Shown: positions 33,464 through 45,326, counted from the stretch's first letter. The stretch is 64,000 nt of DNA from Choristoneura fumiferana (GCF_025370935.1 NC_133491.1:4763263-4827262), one strand, 5' to 3'. Notes: generated from the sequence alone by a model not told the origin. Translations and numbers: made by a program.

Positions 33464-33669
33464 CTTCGAGTGGGGGCAACTGCTGCTCATCACAGAGCCC
33501 GAAGCGCAAGTCAACGTTGCCGGCAAATCGTCGTGTCTTCTAATGATGAAGAGCTTAGCCAACTATTTGAAGAAAGAAGAAATTATCTACACACCCTGGG
33601 ATACAACGTCTGATGCTGGCTTGAATTACACCGAAAACCTCAAATTAAACCTCGGCTACAAGTACACAA
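33464..33669 (+). CDS. Receptor-type guanylate cyclase, ligand-binding-region exon (B)
   Basis: Second visible exon of the same receptor. After the split codon shared with exon A the frame reads FEWGQLLLITEPEAQVNVAG, then KSSCLLMMKSLANYLKKEE and ends GYKYT. A beta strand (LLLITE) followed by a helix with a conserved cysteine (KSSCLLMM) is the usual layout of the ANF-receptor fold after its first hinge. The acceptor is TAG at 33463; the donor GTAAGT at 33670. The one-base start phase fits the two-base end phase of exon A. The exon ends one base into a codon. The intervening intron is 16,671 bp. No in-frame stop lies inside. Confidence 0.85.
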
Positions 33670-33930
33670 GTAAGTTTAGTTTTAATTAGCCTCTAAGTTA
33701 TCACTAACATACACGTTTTGTCGGTAAGTTTTTATCACGGTAATAAAACGACTAACTAATAAACTTTTTAAATACTCCGTGTACCAGGTGTTCTTAGTAC
33801 AAAAATATAGATGGCGCTGTTTCGTTCCGCTACCCAACGCTAGATGGCTCTGACTTCAAATTCACAACCCGTTTAGCTCTACTGACCGGCAGATGACGCT
33901 AGTGTTTACAAACTTCGTTTCTCTCGACAG

Positions 33931-34130
33931 ATACGGATGGAACAAAGTGATGCTTCTATACGATACGCCGTCGTACGAGTCTTTAGTTGGAAGTACAGGG
34001 GGCTTCTTGTTAGCAAACAATATTCACATGTTCATGCTATTCCAAGGCATAGACGTTCACGGACGAGAATTGCAACCCTGGCAGACTTACGAAGAGTTGC
34101 TATTGCAGAGTATAGGGAACGATTTCGCGA
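33931..34130 (+). CDS. Receptor-type guanylate cyclase, ligand-binding-region exon (C), 5' edge uncertain
   Basis: Open frame YGWNKVMLLYDTPSYESLVG, then HMFMLFQGIDVHGRELQPW and ending with IGNDFA, before the donor GTGAGT at 34131. The W-K-V-LLYD strand and the following FFxxDxxG-like segment fit the second lobe of the receptor. The best acceptor by eye is CTCTCGACAG at 33930, but with the standard donor of exon B it leaves the frame one base out. Two alternatives keep frame: an upstream acceptor at 33902 (exon from 33903, adding FTNFVSLDR), or a weaker donor at 33674 for exon B. A small unseen exon between 33670 and 33930 is also possible. The exon ends one base into a codon. No later exon is visible in the window. 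Confidence 0.75.
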
Positions 34131-34864
34131 GTGAGTTGCAGTTTTACGTGAAGTTCTTGGTTTAAAAGGTTGCACTGTTTAATTGCACATGATTTTTAAC
34201 ACGTTTGGTTTTATGTTTCACCTGGGGCTAGCATCTACATAGTGTCAAAAAAATCCTGTACGATGATTCAACCCATATTTAGCTACTCCATTACTAATGA
34301 TACAAGTGGAAAAACTCCAACTTTTCCATTTGAATCGCATTAGTAATCAGTAGCCTTAATGTGATTTAAATTATCGTCCAAGATTTTTTAACACCATGTA
34401 TGTATAAATATCAGATTTGACAAATTCAACCCTTAGCACCGTCTGGGCTAGAAATTCGGCCATGCGCGAGTACTCGCGCAACGATGGTCCCATACTTTGC
34501 AGCTATGAACATCAGTATTAGGAGGGCCTTGCTCACAAGCAAAATTTAAGTAGTGTGGAGTCATTTTAAATTGTTTACAGACGTAAAAAGTTAACATTTG
34601 TAAATTTTTCTTATTGGATGAGTTGTGGGTTACCTTCTACCAAATTTTCAAGTATCTAGGACAACTGGAAGTACCTTAATTATAGCTTTCGATTTCCCGG
34701 AAATTTGTATGGAAACTTTTTCAATGACTGTATCTTTTGATTGCCTTGAATTAAAAGTTATTTTTTTCATTGCTCCAAAGATTATCAGAATAAGGTCTGC
34801 TGAAATTGCTATGACATAATTACTGAATTATCTGACATTAATTTCGGACTACTTCATACATTCC
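34131..34864. other. Unassigned sequence after exon C
   Basis: Presumably intron. No further guanylate cyclase exon or repeat signature found. Confidence 0.4.
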
Positions 34865-34968
34865 TGAGAAAAGGGGCCTTGACAGACAGACGGGCAGACG
34901 AACAAGAAAGTGATCCTATCAGGGTTCCGTGTTTGCCGACTTAGGCACGAAACCCTAAAAGTAATAGA
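34865..34968. repeat. Fragment of the GGTTCCGTA-type repeat
   Basis: CTTGACAGACAGACGGGC, GATCCTATCAGGGTTCCG and CGAAACCCTAAAA, the usual closing part of this diffuse lepidopteran repeat. Confidence 0.55.
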
Positions 34969-34993
34969 AAAAAGAGCCAAGAAGATCTAATAG

Positions 34994-35270
34994 ATTGCAG
35001 GTGGTAGGACCTTGTGCAAGGTCCGCCCGGATTGCTACCACCATCTTGCTCGCTAATCCTGCCGTGAAGCAGCAGTGCTTGCACTGTTGTGTTTCGGCGT
35101 GGAGAGTAAGACAGGCGGTGAAATTACTGGCACTGGAGGTATCCCATCTTAGGCCTTTAGGTTGGTAACGCATCTGCAATACCCCTGATGTTGCAGATGT
35201 TTATGGGCGGTGGTGATCTCTTACCATCAGGAGGCCCACTTGCTCGTTTGTCATCCAGTAGAATAAAAAA
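34994..35270 (+). mobile_element. Interspersed retroelement, CATCAGGAGACCC family (copy 3)
   Basis: GCAGGTGGTAGGACC to CATCCAGTAGAATAAAAAA. Same structure as the copy at 6798. Confidence 0.7.
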
Positions 35271-36758
35271 AATAAGAGTTGACCCTCTTTTTGGGTTTTT
35301 GGCTTGTGTGTACAGTACAGCCTATTATGTAAGAGAATTTATACGAATACATTCATGTTTGTAGACTGCAATGAGACGATGCTAAAGCATAGTTAAATCA
35401 TCTATTATTGTATTGATGTCAGTCGCAGGTGTCGCTCGCACATTATGCACAGCACATGATGCATTCATACAGCTCCTTGGTTTATTAAAAAGGGGTTTTA
35501 ACTCGTTTCTATAAAATTAAGCGCCAGAATCGAAATATATCGTATCTCGCTCACTAGGCGACTTTGTGCTGTAAGTTTTTTAAAGAAACATTTTTTTTGT
35601 ATAATACTATGAAGCAATAGCTCGCCATCCGTTACAAAACAAACGGAACTATCAATGTTTGAAATAATAATATTATTTGTCTTGCAAACGTCAGACTATA
35701 TATATCACAAATGCGACTAAAAACATTAACATACATTAAAGCTATATAACAATCTTCAGTCGGCGCAGATGCTCCAAACAGCCTCACCCTCGTTATTATC
35801 GAATCCTTCTCGCATACAAAAATATTTTAATTTCACGAAACCCAAGAATTCCGATCTGATTGATCAATAAACTCATCGAAAATCAAACCAATAAATGCCG
35901 TAAATTACAAAGTTAAAAATACCAAAAAAATCATAAATCTGACGACGTCTAAGGTTTGCAAGTTTTTCTCCTAATTTCCCTATGCCTATGTATGTAGGTG
36001 TCCCTTGTTTTACCGACAAACTTCACATCGAATATCATTTCATCGAAAACGTTTCATGGAAAATTTGGTTCTAGTATTATCGTTTGATGGAATTTTGTTT
36101 CGAGACCAGTTCATTCCAATTTTTATTATTTCATTGAAAAACTGCTGTTAGGAATATTATTTGGCAGATGATTCGTTTTGCAACAATTTTAAATGACATA
36201 ATTACAAAATAGCGATGTTAATTTCTACGCAGTTTTATTAAGTACAACACATTGTAAAATAATCGACAACACGTACAGTCGAGGAAACTGAGCTGTTACT
36301 AGGGTAGAACCTTTTCATATTTTTAGATAGATGTTAGAACCGCTACCAGAAAAGTAGGTGAGGTTAGGTTAGAACTGTGACCCTCGCACAATCGAACTGA
36401 TACCAGAAAAGTACTGTAGGTTAGGTTAATTGCAAAATAACTCATATTCATGTCATTTTACGTGAGGTAAGTTTTATGTTATTAAAAAAATGAAACAATA
36501 AATTACGAAACGTTTTCCGTGAAATAATACAACTATACACTGAATCATCGGACAATTAAAAATATATGAATTGAAATTACTTGTAACGACAATTCCACGA
36601 ATTGAATTGTCGATGAAATGAAAATACTTGAAACGTTGACTTTGAAATAAAATTCGATTATTTAAGCGTCGGTAATTTGATGATAAACCCTATGTATGTG
36701 TATAAATGAAGATTAAATTGCCCAATGTATACATATATAAGTGAATAAGTTCTTAAAG
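35271..36758. other. Unassigned AT-rich sequence
   Basis: Two GAGGTTAGGTTAG-like words at 36361 and 36416 are too few for a telomere-type array. No gene recognised. Confidence 0.4.
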
Positions 36759-36760
36759 GC

Positions 36761-36905
36761 TGTACAGTCACCGGCACCAATTATCTGACACAACAAAGAG
36801 TGCAAAAATATCTGAAACGACTTAGTTTTGAGGCGGGGCCGGTAGGACGCGGCAGATATTTTTGCACGCTCCGATGTGGCAGAAATTAATTCAGGTGGCT
36901 GTACT
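36761..36905. mobile_element. MITE with TACAGTCACC termini
   Basis: TGTACAGTCACCGGC at the left and CAGGTGGCTGTAC at the right are inverted, and GTGCAAAAATATCTG is mirrored by CAGATATTTTTGCAC. Confidence 0.7.
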
Positions 36906-36916
36906 TATTAATTTTT

Positions 36917-37495
36917 TAGGGTTCCGTAGCCAAAATGGCAAAAACAGAACCCTTATAGTTTCGCCATGTCTGTCTGTCTGTCTATCCGCCCGCGGCTTTG
37001 CTCAGGGACTATCAATGCTAGAAAGCTGTAACTTTGCACGAATATACCTACGAGTATATCTAAACTATGGCGACAAGTTAGTATAATAAAAAAAAAATTT
37101 TTTTTAGAGTACCTCCCATAGACGTAAAGTGGGGGTATTTTTTTCCATCCAACCTTGTAGTGTGGGGTATCATTGGTATAGGTCTTTTAAAACCATTAGG
37201 GGGTTGCTAATACGAATTTTCATTATTAAAAATATGAGCGTCCCCCCCCCTCTAAAATCTAAAACGGTGGGTGGAAAGTTTTGAAACACACATTTACAAG
37301 GAAAACTATAACGGTTAAGTTTTCTTGAGAATTATTAGTAGTTTAAGAGTAAATAACAGCCTAAAGTATACAATATGCCTAAACTTGGAATATTCCGTAC
37401 AAAATACGAAATCATTAGAAAAATATTACTTAATTTTTTCGTAATGGCTAAGGAACCCTATTTCGGGCGTGTCCGACACGCTCTTGGCTGGTTTT
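36917..37495. mobile_element. Large GGGTTCCGTAGCC repeat
   Basis: Begins AGGGTTCCGTAGCCAAAATGG and ends near GGCTAAGGAACCCTATT, CCGACACGCTCTTGGC. Between them lie GTCTGTCTGTCTGTC, GTAAAGTGGGGGTATTT and CATTGGTATAGGTC. It is a frequent lepidopteran repeat with roughly inverted ends. No coding. Confidence 0.6.
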
Positions 37496-38362
37496 GTTAT
37501 TGTTTGTATGAAAGAAAACGTTCTCATTGTTTCTTTGGGTAGTCGCGTAAAGAAAATAAAAAGAGCGAGCGAGAGCGATTTGTTGCATTTTTATCGTCCT
37601 TTTTTTTAATAATTTCCCAGTGCCGTCAGTATTTTAAACTCTAGCGAAGTAGGTAGTTGTTTTGTACGCGTAAACTTGAGACTCGATTTGTGGTATTAAA
37701 TTATGTCTCCTAAACGCCCGGGTAAATCCACAGATGATATTAACAGATATCACGAATAACCTTAGGGCCGTCGTTGATTTAAAAATAATATTTTACATTT
37801 GTTGATAATATTCATCAATGTCGTTTTTTCTTATTTTATAAATTGTGTATTGAACTCAATGCCATTTTACAGTATTTTATTTAATTTGCATTGTTTATAA
37901 GATTTGTAATCAAATTTAACGTCATTCTATTTTTTCATATTTCATATGGGTTGAAATGCTTTCAGCCTGGGTCTTCGAAATCTGCCTGTGAGTAAATAAA
38001 TAAATATCTCAACTACATTGTCTACTGTCTTGTAGTCAAAAAAAGGTCGTAAGTATAATTTGTTTTATAAGCAACCGAGTAAACTCAACAAAATCTAAAA
38101 TGTTTTAAAGACGAAAACGATTTTCGGATGGCCCAACAGGATTTTCTTATCCCTTTCCAACTAATTAAAAAAATCTTAAAGGTCGTAAGTGTTTTGAGTT
38201 GTCTGTTCTACCAAGGGCTGTGGGAGAGATGTTCATTTTGTAACCCACAATGTTGCCCGCTCAGCCGCGAAACAGTTTAGTAAATTAGACGGGAAAACGA
38301 GTTTCATTTTAATTTAATAGAGCATATATTTTATTATATAAAAGGAGTTTATAACTTTATTG
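37496..38362. other. Unassigned sequence
   Basis: No supported feature. Confidence 0.35.
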
Positions 38363-38604
38363 CTACCACGATCTTGCTTGCTAATCCTGCCGTGAAGCAG
38401 CAATGCTTGCACCGTTGTGTTTCGGCGTGGAGAGTAAGACAACCGGTGAAATTACTGGCACTTGAGGTATCCCATCTTAGGCCTCTAGGTTGGCAACGCG
38501 TCTGCAATAGCCCTGGTGTTGCAGATGTTTATGGGCGGTGGTGATTTCTTACCATCAGGAGACCCACTTGCTCGTTTGCCATCCAGTCGAATAAAAAAAA
38601 AAAA
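38363..38604 (+). mobile_element. Interspersed retroelement, CATCAGGAGACCC family (copy 4, 5' truncated)
   Basis: Starts within TGCTACCACGATCTTGC and runs to an A tail of about 12 after CATCCAGTCGAAT. It lacks the first 40 bases found in the 6798 copy, as expected of a retroposed fragment. Confidence 0.7.
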
Positions 38605-38990
38605 ACTAGTAGGATACAAAAAGATCTGATGGATGATATTTATGTAGGTTTCTGCTACTTATTAATGTACAAGGTAGAAAAAAAATTAAACCATCCGAGT
38701 TAAAAATGTAATTTTTCTTTAAATATATCTCGCTAATTTTGTAAATATAAAAATGTGCGTGCGTGCGTGCGTGTGTGTGTGTGTGTTGGTTACTCCTTCA
38801 CGCTAAAACGTCTACATGGATTTCGATGGAATTAAGATAGTATATAGCGTAGATAGCTGGATATTAAGAACAATACATTACATAGACTACTTTCTTCCCG
38901 ATTTCGACTGATAAAATCCTAGGCTAGTGGGATCTCCCCTTATAGGTACATACATAAAATCGTAAAATTTCAACCGCTAGGTTTAGGGGC
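38605..38990. repeat. Helitron-like relative with GTGC/GT microsatellite
   Basis: GTGCGTGCGTGCGTGCG then GTGTGTGTGTGTG at 38756-38787, followed by TTCACGCTAAAACG, resembles the start of diverged Helitron-like repeats. The rest is unassigned. Confidence 0.4.
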
Positions 38991-38995
38991 TGTTT

Positions 38996-39126
38996 CACCA
39001 TCCATTGATTAGTGTTAACTGACGGTTAAATGTGATGCCGTCTCCGTCTATTCGAACAAAACAAATAGAGACGGCATCACATTTAACCGTCAGTTAACAC
39101 TAATCAATGGATGGTGAAACAGCCCC
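38996..39126. mobile_element. Harbinger-like palindromic MITE (copy 4, near perfect)
   Basis: GGGGCTGTTTCACCATCC to GGATGGTGAAACAGCCCC with TTA at 38993-38995 and 39127-39129. The two halves are almost perfect inverted copies of about 58 bp around a short spacer, so it is the youngest-looking copy. Confidence 0.85.
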
Positions 39127-39129
39127 TTA

Positions 39130-40798
39130 GAGTCTTGTAATTTGGCATGGCTGTTTCTAGTACAAAGTCAATGAAGACCACGATATAGTTTTTGGCAATT
39201 CCTACGGTTAAGTAAAATCCTGGAGTTCAATTTAATTGTTGGATCTATGATTTAAGTCTAGTGAGTTTTCTGGAAAAACAAAGAACAGGCTGCTCATAAA
39301 AATATTGTGAAAAAAGATATAATAACAACAGTTTTGCGGCCAAGCCGATTCAGCAGTGACCGAATTAGGTAGAAGTAATGTACCGAGGACCGAGAGACAT
39401 CAACTCGCGAACTAGCTTGGTTTTATACAGTTAACAGTTCAAAAACCGGGTTAATTCGGGATCTACTTACACGCTAAACGTTTATTCTGTATGTTGGTGG
39501 CAAAGGGCACTTTTACATGTTACTCTTTTATACTAAATAGCAGTGCTGCAGCAGTTCGAAAAATAATATCATGTAAACTCCAAAGACCAAGAAAATCATA
39601 ATTATCAAAGGTTGTGTGGTCAAATCCAACAACTCAATCTAATAATTCGTAAACTTTGTATTTAAACTTTTACATAGTGTTCTTTTTTTCAACAGTCAAC
39701 TATTTTGACTTTTCAAGTTTGATCACGCAACCCTCTAGGTATTGTTACACTCATAATACCTCTATATATCGCTATAATAATAATATGTTACATTTTACCT
39801 ATTTTGATGTCCGCTACCTTTTTCATTTACGTTTCGCTCTTAGAAATTAAATTACCTACTTCTCTGAAACAGCAATAATTATCAATATTATTAAATCAAG
39901 TGACTTTCCATCCACAAATCTACGTTCACTTAGATATCATCTAAAGATCCCTTTTCAAGTAGAAAGTCTGTATCAATAAATACCAAACGCCTTCCGCCCT
40001 TTATACAAACATAAGTGCTTATGCCTGCTGTGGTTCTATAACACTGGCCTGTGCCCATACTTTAAAATATTATCTGTTAGGTACAGTACCTAGGTCGGCT
40101 CTGTTAGGTATTGTTGAGAAATGAGACTTCTTACATGGTATCAGATGTAATTGTTGCCAAATTCAGACTCCAGCAATGTATGTGTATTCAAACGGTATAT
40201 TTTCGATGTATGTATTCAAACTTTTCTATTATGATTGAGTTTTCTAATCAGTTCGTCGTATTTATGAGGCAAAAACTGTTTAATTTTAAGGGTTTAATAA
40301 ATATTTTTCATTTTTTTTTTCATTTTCAAGATGGTAATGAAAACTTATAACAACACACACTGAAAAACACCGATTGAATACAGAACTTCGCCACACATAA
40401 TGCTGATTTGTGATAGGAAGTACAGCCTGGAAAATTTCGATATTTAGACAAGTAGTAGGCCCATGTATAGTTCATTCTAAGAAAAAAATCTAGAGGTGTC
40501 ACTCCTTCACAACCACATAAAAAAATGCGTCTTTTTTATTTGATGTTTTTTTAGATGATAACTAGTTTTAGTTTTTTGGGTGGCGATTAAAATCTGTATA
40601 AAGAACATAATTTTTTAATTTGAAGTAAATTGCTGGAATACTGGGACATCCCAAGAAAAAATACATTAAAAGAAATCCTTAAAAAAATCATAAGTAAGTC
40701 AAACACTGTCGGAAATAGGATGAAAAATTCTTCACTATAAGAGGTACTCACAAAAAATACCCTAGCCCAACTTACTATAGAAACCCGACTATGAACCT
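39130..40798. other. Unassigned AT-rich sequence
   Basis: Scattered short open stretches but no recognisable protein family, RNA or repeat. Confidence 0.4.
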
Positions 40799-41044
40799 TT
40801 GGAAATAATTATAAATTATACTTGTTCGTTCCAAAACTCCTGTCGTAGGACTGATGAACGGTGGAGCAGACGAGTCCTCGAGTGGAGACCGTGGACGGGA
40901 AAATGTAGTGTAGGGCGTCCTGAGGCATGGTGGACGGACGACCTTAAGAGGGCGCAGGCGGCGAATGGATGCGAGGGGCTGAAGACAGTGTTGTGGCGCG
41001 CCATTGAAGAGACCTATGTCCAGCAGTGGACTGCTGTAGGCTGA
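40799..41044 (+). pseudogene. RTE-like LINE reverse transcriptase C-terminus
   Basis: Reads RRTDERWSRRVLEWRPW, then GRPEAWWTDDLKRAQ and finishes YVQQWTAVG with stop codons in a TGATGATGATG run. The RW..RVLEWRP and GRP..WTDDL words are the well-known tail of RTE-like LINE pol proteins. About 65 codons are left; the rest of the element is missing. It is a separate insertion from the ones at 1957 and 3526, with different residues. Confidence 0.75.
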
Positions 41045-42510
41045 TGATGATGATGTTTCAAAACTATATACGTAACATTATTTGAATCATGGCTTACGTA
41101 GGCATTGCAAAATCACTAACCTATTTACCTGAGTCTCGCTCGTGCTCAAACTAGAAAACACGCATCTTCCAGAGATAATAATAAATAATTGATTGATTAA
41201 TAATAATTGTTTTGCTTTACTTATACTGTACTATAAGTAGTTTACATACATACATACATAATACCAAACTTCATCGAAATAATTAGAATTATTTCCGAGA
41301 TATCTGATATAAACAAATATTTAAGGATGGCCCATCTAAATGTGTTAGATTTACATTATAGTCGTATAATTTTTGTGCTATCCAAAACCGAAACTCGACA
41401 TCTTCGTCATGTCGACGGAGCTACATTTTCAAATTTTATTTAACTAAGCCACCGAAAGTTTTCAAATATTTCATTATTCTTTTGGCGCAGGCTAGTCTAA
41501 TGAAGCCACGCTTAAACCCTTTAGTTGCCAAGCGGGAACCTTTCGCAATGTCTCGTTCACGCCAGTTTGAACTCGGCAACTTCAGATTTATGTCGCACGT
41601 GCTAAAGTTACTTGGAAACTAGTTGACGTTTTAAGCCCTTATTTTTGGGTTCCTTAGTCAACTAGGAACCCTTATAGTTTCGCCATGTCCCATTTTCCCC
41701 AAAAAATCTTCTCAGACCACGTAACCATAGTCTGCTTGCAGTACCAAAGACTCGTACTGTGTCTCATCGTAATTCCGCTGTTATTCAGGCACTAACGTGT
41801 TTTAACCCCCTTCTGTCATCAGCACCTATCTGATCTACCCTTTTTTCAAGTCGATGGGTCGGGCTTTGTCGCATAATGTCTGAGTTTTTCTGAGGCGATG
41901 GATCGAAGTGGAGTAAGTATTTAGCTGCTTACATTAATTGAATTTTTACAGTGAATTGGCTTACAGCTGTAATACTGTGTAATTTTTTTTTTACTTAATA
42001 AATAAATAATATATAACGGCTAAAGGCGTGGATAAAATGCATACAATGACTCACTATGTGTGCGAAATGATATATATTTTTTATTTTTCAACCAATGCCG
42101 GCAATAAAGTACTGGCGTTACTCCCCCATAAACATTTGAAAAGAAGCGTATCTTTTACAGATTTAATTTCGTGCACGTAATGCTCTATAAAACTCTAAAA
42201 ACATGTCAAACCCTTTAATCCAAGCAATAAAGTTCAACATCCAATGAATTTTCCAGCAAAAGGTTATTTTCGAGATGACTACAGCTCCTTATTTTTTTGT
42301 CATTGAATTTGTCCTAAGGAACAAGGAGAATTTTATGAACACTAAAATCTTTATATTGAGACGAAGTTTGAGTTCTAGTTTTATTGCTTTAGTTCTCATT
42401 ATTTCATCCAAAAAATATAACAAAGGCGACGACAAATAATATCGTATTATGAATTTGCTAAAAGATCATGCAAATTTTAATCTTACTGTAAAAGTTACAG
42501 ACACTTTCCT
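41045..42510. other. Unassigned sequence with minor repeat scraps
   Basis: CATACATACATA near 41248 and a GGTTCCTTAGTCAACTAGG fragment of the large repeat at about 41648-41690. No gene. Confidence 0.4.
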
Positions 42511-42580
42511 TTTATCATCATCATCATCATCATAATCAGCCGCAGTACGTCCATTGTTGGATATATTTAGGCCTCCGTTA
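42511..42580 (-). repeat. RTE-like LINE 3' end scrap (reverse)
   Basis: A CAT trinucleotide run then CAGCCGCAGTACGTCC and TTGTTGGATAT..AGGCCTCC, the reversed closing words of RTE-like elements, mutated. Confidence 0.45.
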
Positions 42581-42854
42581 GATATATCTTTCACTAAACG
42601 TAATAATATTGTTTAGTGCAAAAGATGTGCATTATGATTGTAGATATTTTTTATTTTTTTTAAATAATAATAACACTTTATTTACAAAATACGAAAAAAA
42701 ATGACAAAATACAGACAGGCATATTATATTACAAAAGTTACAAGTGCAACATTCAAAATAATAATGCAGCATAGGCCCACTAAATCAAAATATATTTGTT
42801 TATGTTGATCCATTGAACAAACCATCCTTTTTTTATTCGAATATAATAAGAATA

Positions 42855-43421
42855 CAAGGTGTCTCTGACCATAGGGCTTTAAATCCAGGGTTCGATTCCA
42901 CTCACATAACTGAGCTACTTTTGTTCTGCTACTTTTCAAAAATATGACCACTGTTTCATTTTTTTTATAAAAATTAAACGTAACTTTTAATATATGCGAT
43001 ACAAAACTAAATTGACGGCACATTGATAAATGTTTATCTTAGAGATGTCAAATTAATGTCAAAAATTTTTTCAAGGCCCCCGTACTAAGACACAGTGATA
43101 AAAGCCATGTCTAATACACTGATTTAACAATTAGAGCACCCGCAGACTTACAATAATTTCAAGTTGGCCAACTAAATTGTAATAGACCAGTAATTTAATG
43201 ATAGCCCGCACATTTATCCAACTAAATTACTACTGTATTGGTGTACAGTGCAATTTAGTTAGCCAACTTGAAATTGTAAGTCTGCGGGCCCACTTAAACT
43301 TTGAGGATCAAAAAATGATCAACATTTAAGTCAGTTTTTTGAAAATGTTACAAAACAAAAGTAACTTGGTTTTGTGAGTCGAATAGAACCTTGAATTTAA
43401 AGCTCCCTGAATAAGACCTTG
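42855..43421. mobile_element. Foldback element interrupted by a MITE
   Basis: Left end CAAGGTGTCTCTGACC and GGCTTTAAATCCAGGG, right end CCTTGAATTTAAAGC and ATAAGACCTTG. It is homologous to 16951-17555 along its length, but is split at about 43130 by a hairpin MITE instead of a SINE. Confidence 0.75.
43138..43289. mobile_element. Hairpin MITE with CCCGCAGACTTACAAT arms
   Basis: CCCGCAGACTTACAAT and ATTGTAAGTCTGCGGG, followed inward by AAGTTGGCCAACTAAATT and AATTTAGTTAGCCAACTT. It lies inside the foldback element 42855-43421. Confidence 0.75.
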
Positions 43422-44950
43422 ATGCTAAGCAACTTATAAGAAAGAAAGAAAGAAAGAAAAGAAGAAAAAAGTATATTTTGCTCTAAAAGTACCACTTAAA
43501 ACTAAAACTAGAACTAAGGAGAGTAGTGAGTAGTAACTAATTAGTGTAAACTTCTAGTAGCCTCATAAAATGAAAACAAAAGCCAATACGAGTCGATATG
43601 AATCTTTCAAAATAAACCCTTACACTATTTTCGCTACTATATACTGCTTTACGTAAGACATATTGCTCTTCACAAATGTAAATAAATGTTGGGGGCTGAA
43701 AAGAATCTCTGCCTTATGATCCGGGTATCGGACCCGTGATTTTGCCCGTCATTACTTTCTGCTGATGCAGGGACCTTTCATGATCGAACTACACAGCTTT
43801 CGTTCAGCAATATTTTATTTCACAGATCTTTTACAAGAAATAAATACCTTGTACAGAATCAATATATTTTTGAACTCCCACCTGGCTTGTAGGCGACGTT
43901 GTTACTACTAAAGTTCGCAAATACACTGAAAAAAAAAGGATAGCTGAACTAGCTAGGCTACTTGACGTTTAGCCTAAATTTACTAACCAAACCAAACCAA
44001 AATAATGCTAATATTGCAAAAACTGTTGGTAAGACATCACCTAACTTTATTTACTAGTAGGCCTTAGTTTTGTAGTCACTCAAGTTATATTACAAGCAAC
44101 ATTATTTTTTTGTTACTGTTAGCAAAATTTTTTTTTCAGTGTGTACCTATACATTTTCAACCACGTGACACTAAGTCTCTAACTAAGCCAATATACATAT
44201 GAAATGTTATAGCGTCACAGCATAAAAAAATACTGCAGTGCTATCTATAAACGTGGTGCCCGTAAAGGTTTTCATTATAATTTACGATACGAAACAACAT
44301 CAACGCATTACTTCGTGCAGCATCTCACGAAGGATGAATTGCCTGTAAATTATTTAAATTTCCAAGCTTAATATCTTAAAGCAGACGCAAATACGCATTT
44401 TTTCACGTTTCTCTCGCAATGTTTCTCTTGCAAAAGGATAATAAATATACCAATAATCCTCGAACATAAAACAAGAGGTATGTAGGTGTACCCGGAAAAT
44501 CCAAGATGTACCTGTGAATTAAGGATAACAGCAAGACCAGAATATCCCTTACTGCTTGAGTTTTTCTGAGTAGGCATCTTAATGACAATTTAAAATATAC
44601 CTGTGCCATCACGAAGACGCGTGATTTTGTCAAAATTAGACATTAAATTCATGTAATTAAAACACGGCACGCGTCATCGTGCTAAACCTTTACCTCATTT
44701 TAATTTGAAATGTTTTATGAGCTTCCTAGTGAAGTTAACCTCTCGTATGCCAGAGGAACTAAAAGTACCTACTGATTCTAGTCTCATTGTTTGTTAGACA
44801 AATTCTGTTAGATTGAAATTAAAAAAAATAGCCTTAATTTGCACGTTAAATTTGTCTTAAGCATCACCATCATCATCCCAGCCTATACACAGCCTCTTCT
44901 CAAATGCATAACAGGCCTCTCAGAATGTATCGCGTCTTAGCTAGCATAAG
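43422..44950. other. Unassigned sequence with a degraded SINE trace
   Basis: An AAGA tetranucleotide run is at 43440-43460. About 43705-43790 has a reversed GGTCCGATACCCGG word like a mutated B box. Near 44866-44935 a CATCATCCCAGCCTATAC fragment of SINE family A is visible. No gene. Confidence 0.4.
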
Positions 44951-45140
44951 TACCAGGGGTTAAATCGTGAACGTGAGTTGGATCTTAAGAGCGTTTTCAG
45001 AATATCCGATCCGATATCGGTATCGGATGCCGTTACCTACATCGGGGCAAGTAAAATGTATGAAATATCTACCTGTTTTTCAGATAATCTGAAAACGCTC
45101 TTAAGATCCAACTCACGTTCATGATTTAACTCCTGGAACT
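44951..45140. mobile_element. MITE with long arms (ACCAGGGGTTAAATC)
   Basis: Arms of about 59 bp: ACCAGGGGTTAAATCGTG with CGTGAGTTGGATCTTAAG at the left, CTTAAGATCCAACTCACG with TTTAACTCCTGGA at the right. The interior has the palindromic GATCCGATATCGGTATCGGAT. Confidence 0.7.
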
Positions 45141-45226
45141 GTTACCGGTTATAGTTACCGGTTTTACGTTGATTAATTAAATTATGTTGTCTACTACTAA
45201 TAATTGAAATCAGTGGTGAGCTAGTG

Positions 45227-45326
45227 NNNNNNNNNNNNNNNNNNNNNNNNNNNNNNNNNNNNNNNNNNNNNNNNNNNNNNNNNNNNNNNNNNNNNNNNNN
45301 NNNNNNNNNNNNNNNNNNNNNNNNNN
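45227..45326. other. Assembly gap (100 N)
   Basis: Run of exactly 100 undetermined bases, typical of a gap of unknown size. Confidence 1.

Noticed and set aside
36361..36430. TTAGG-containing words, considered as an insect telomere-type repeat
   Set aside because: Only two units at each place and no array; a chance or short repeat word.
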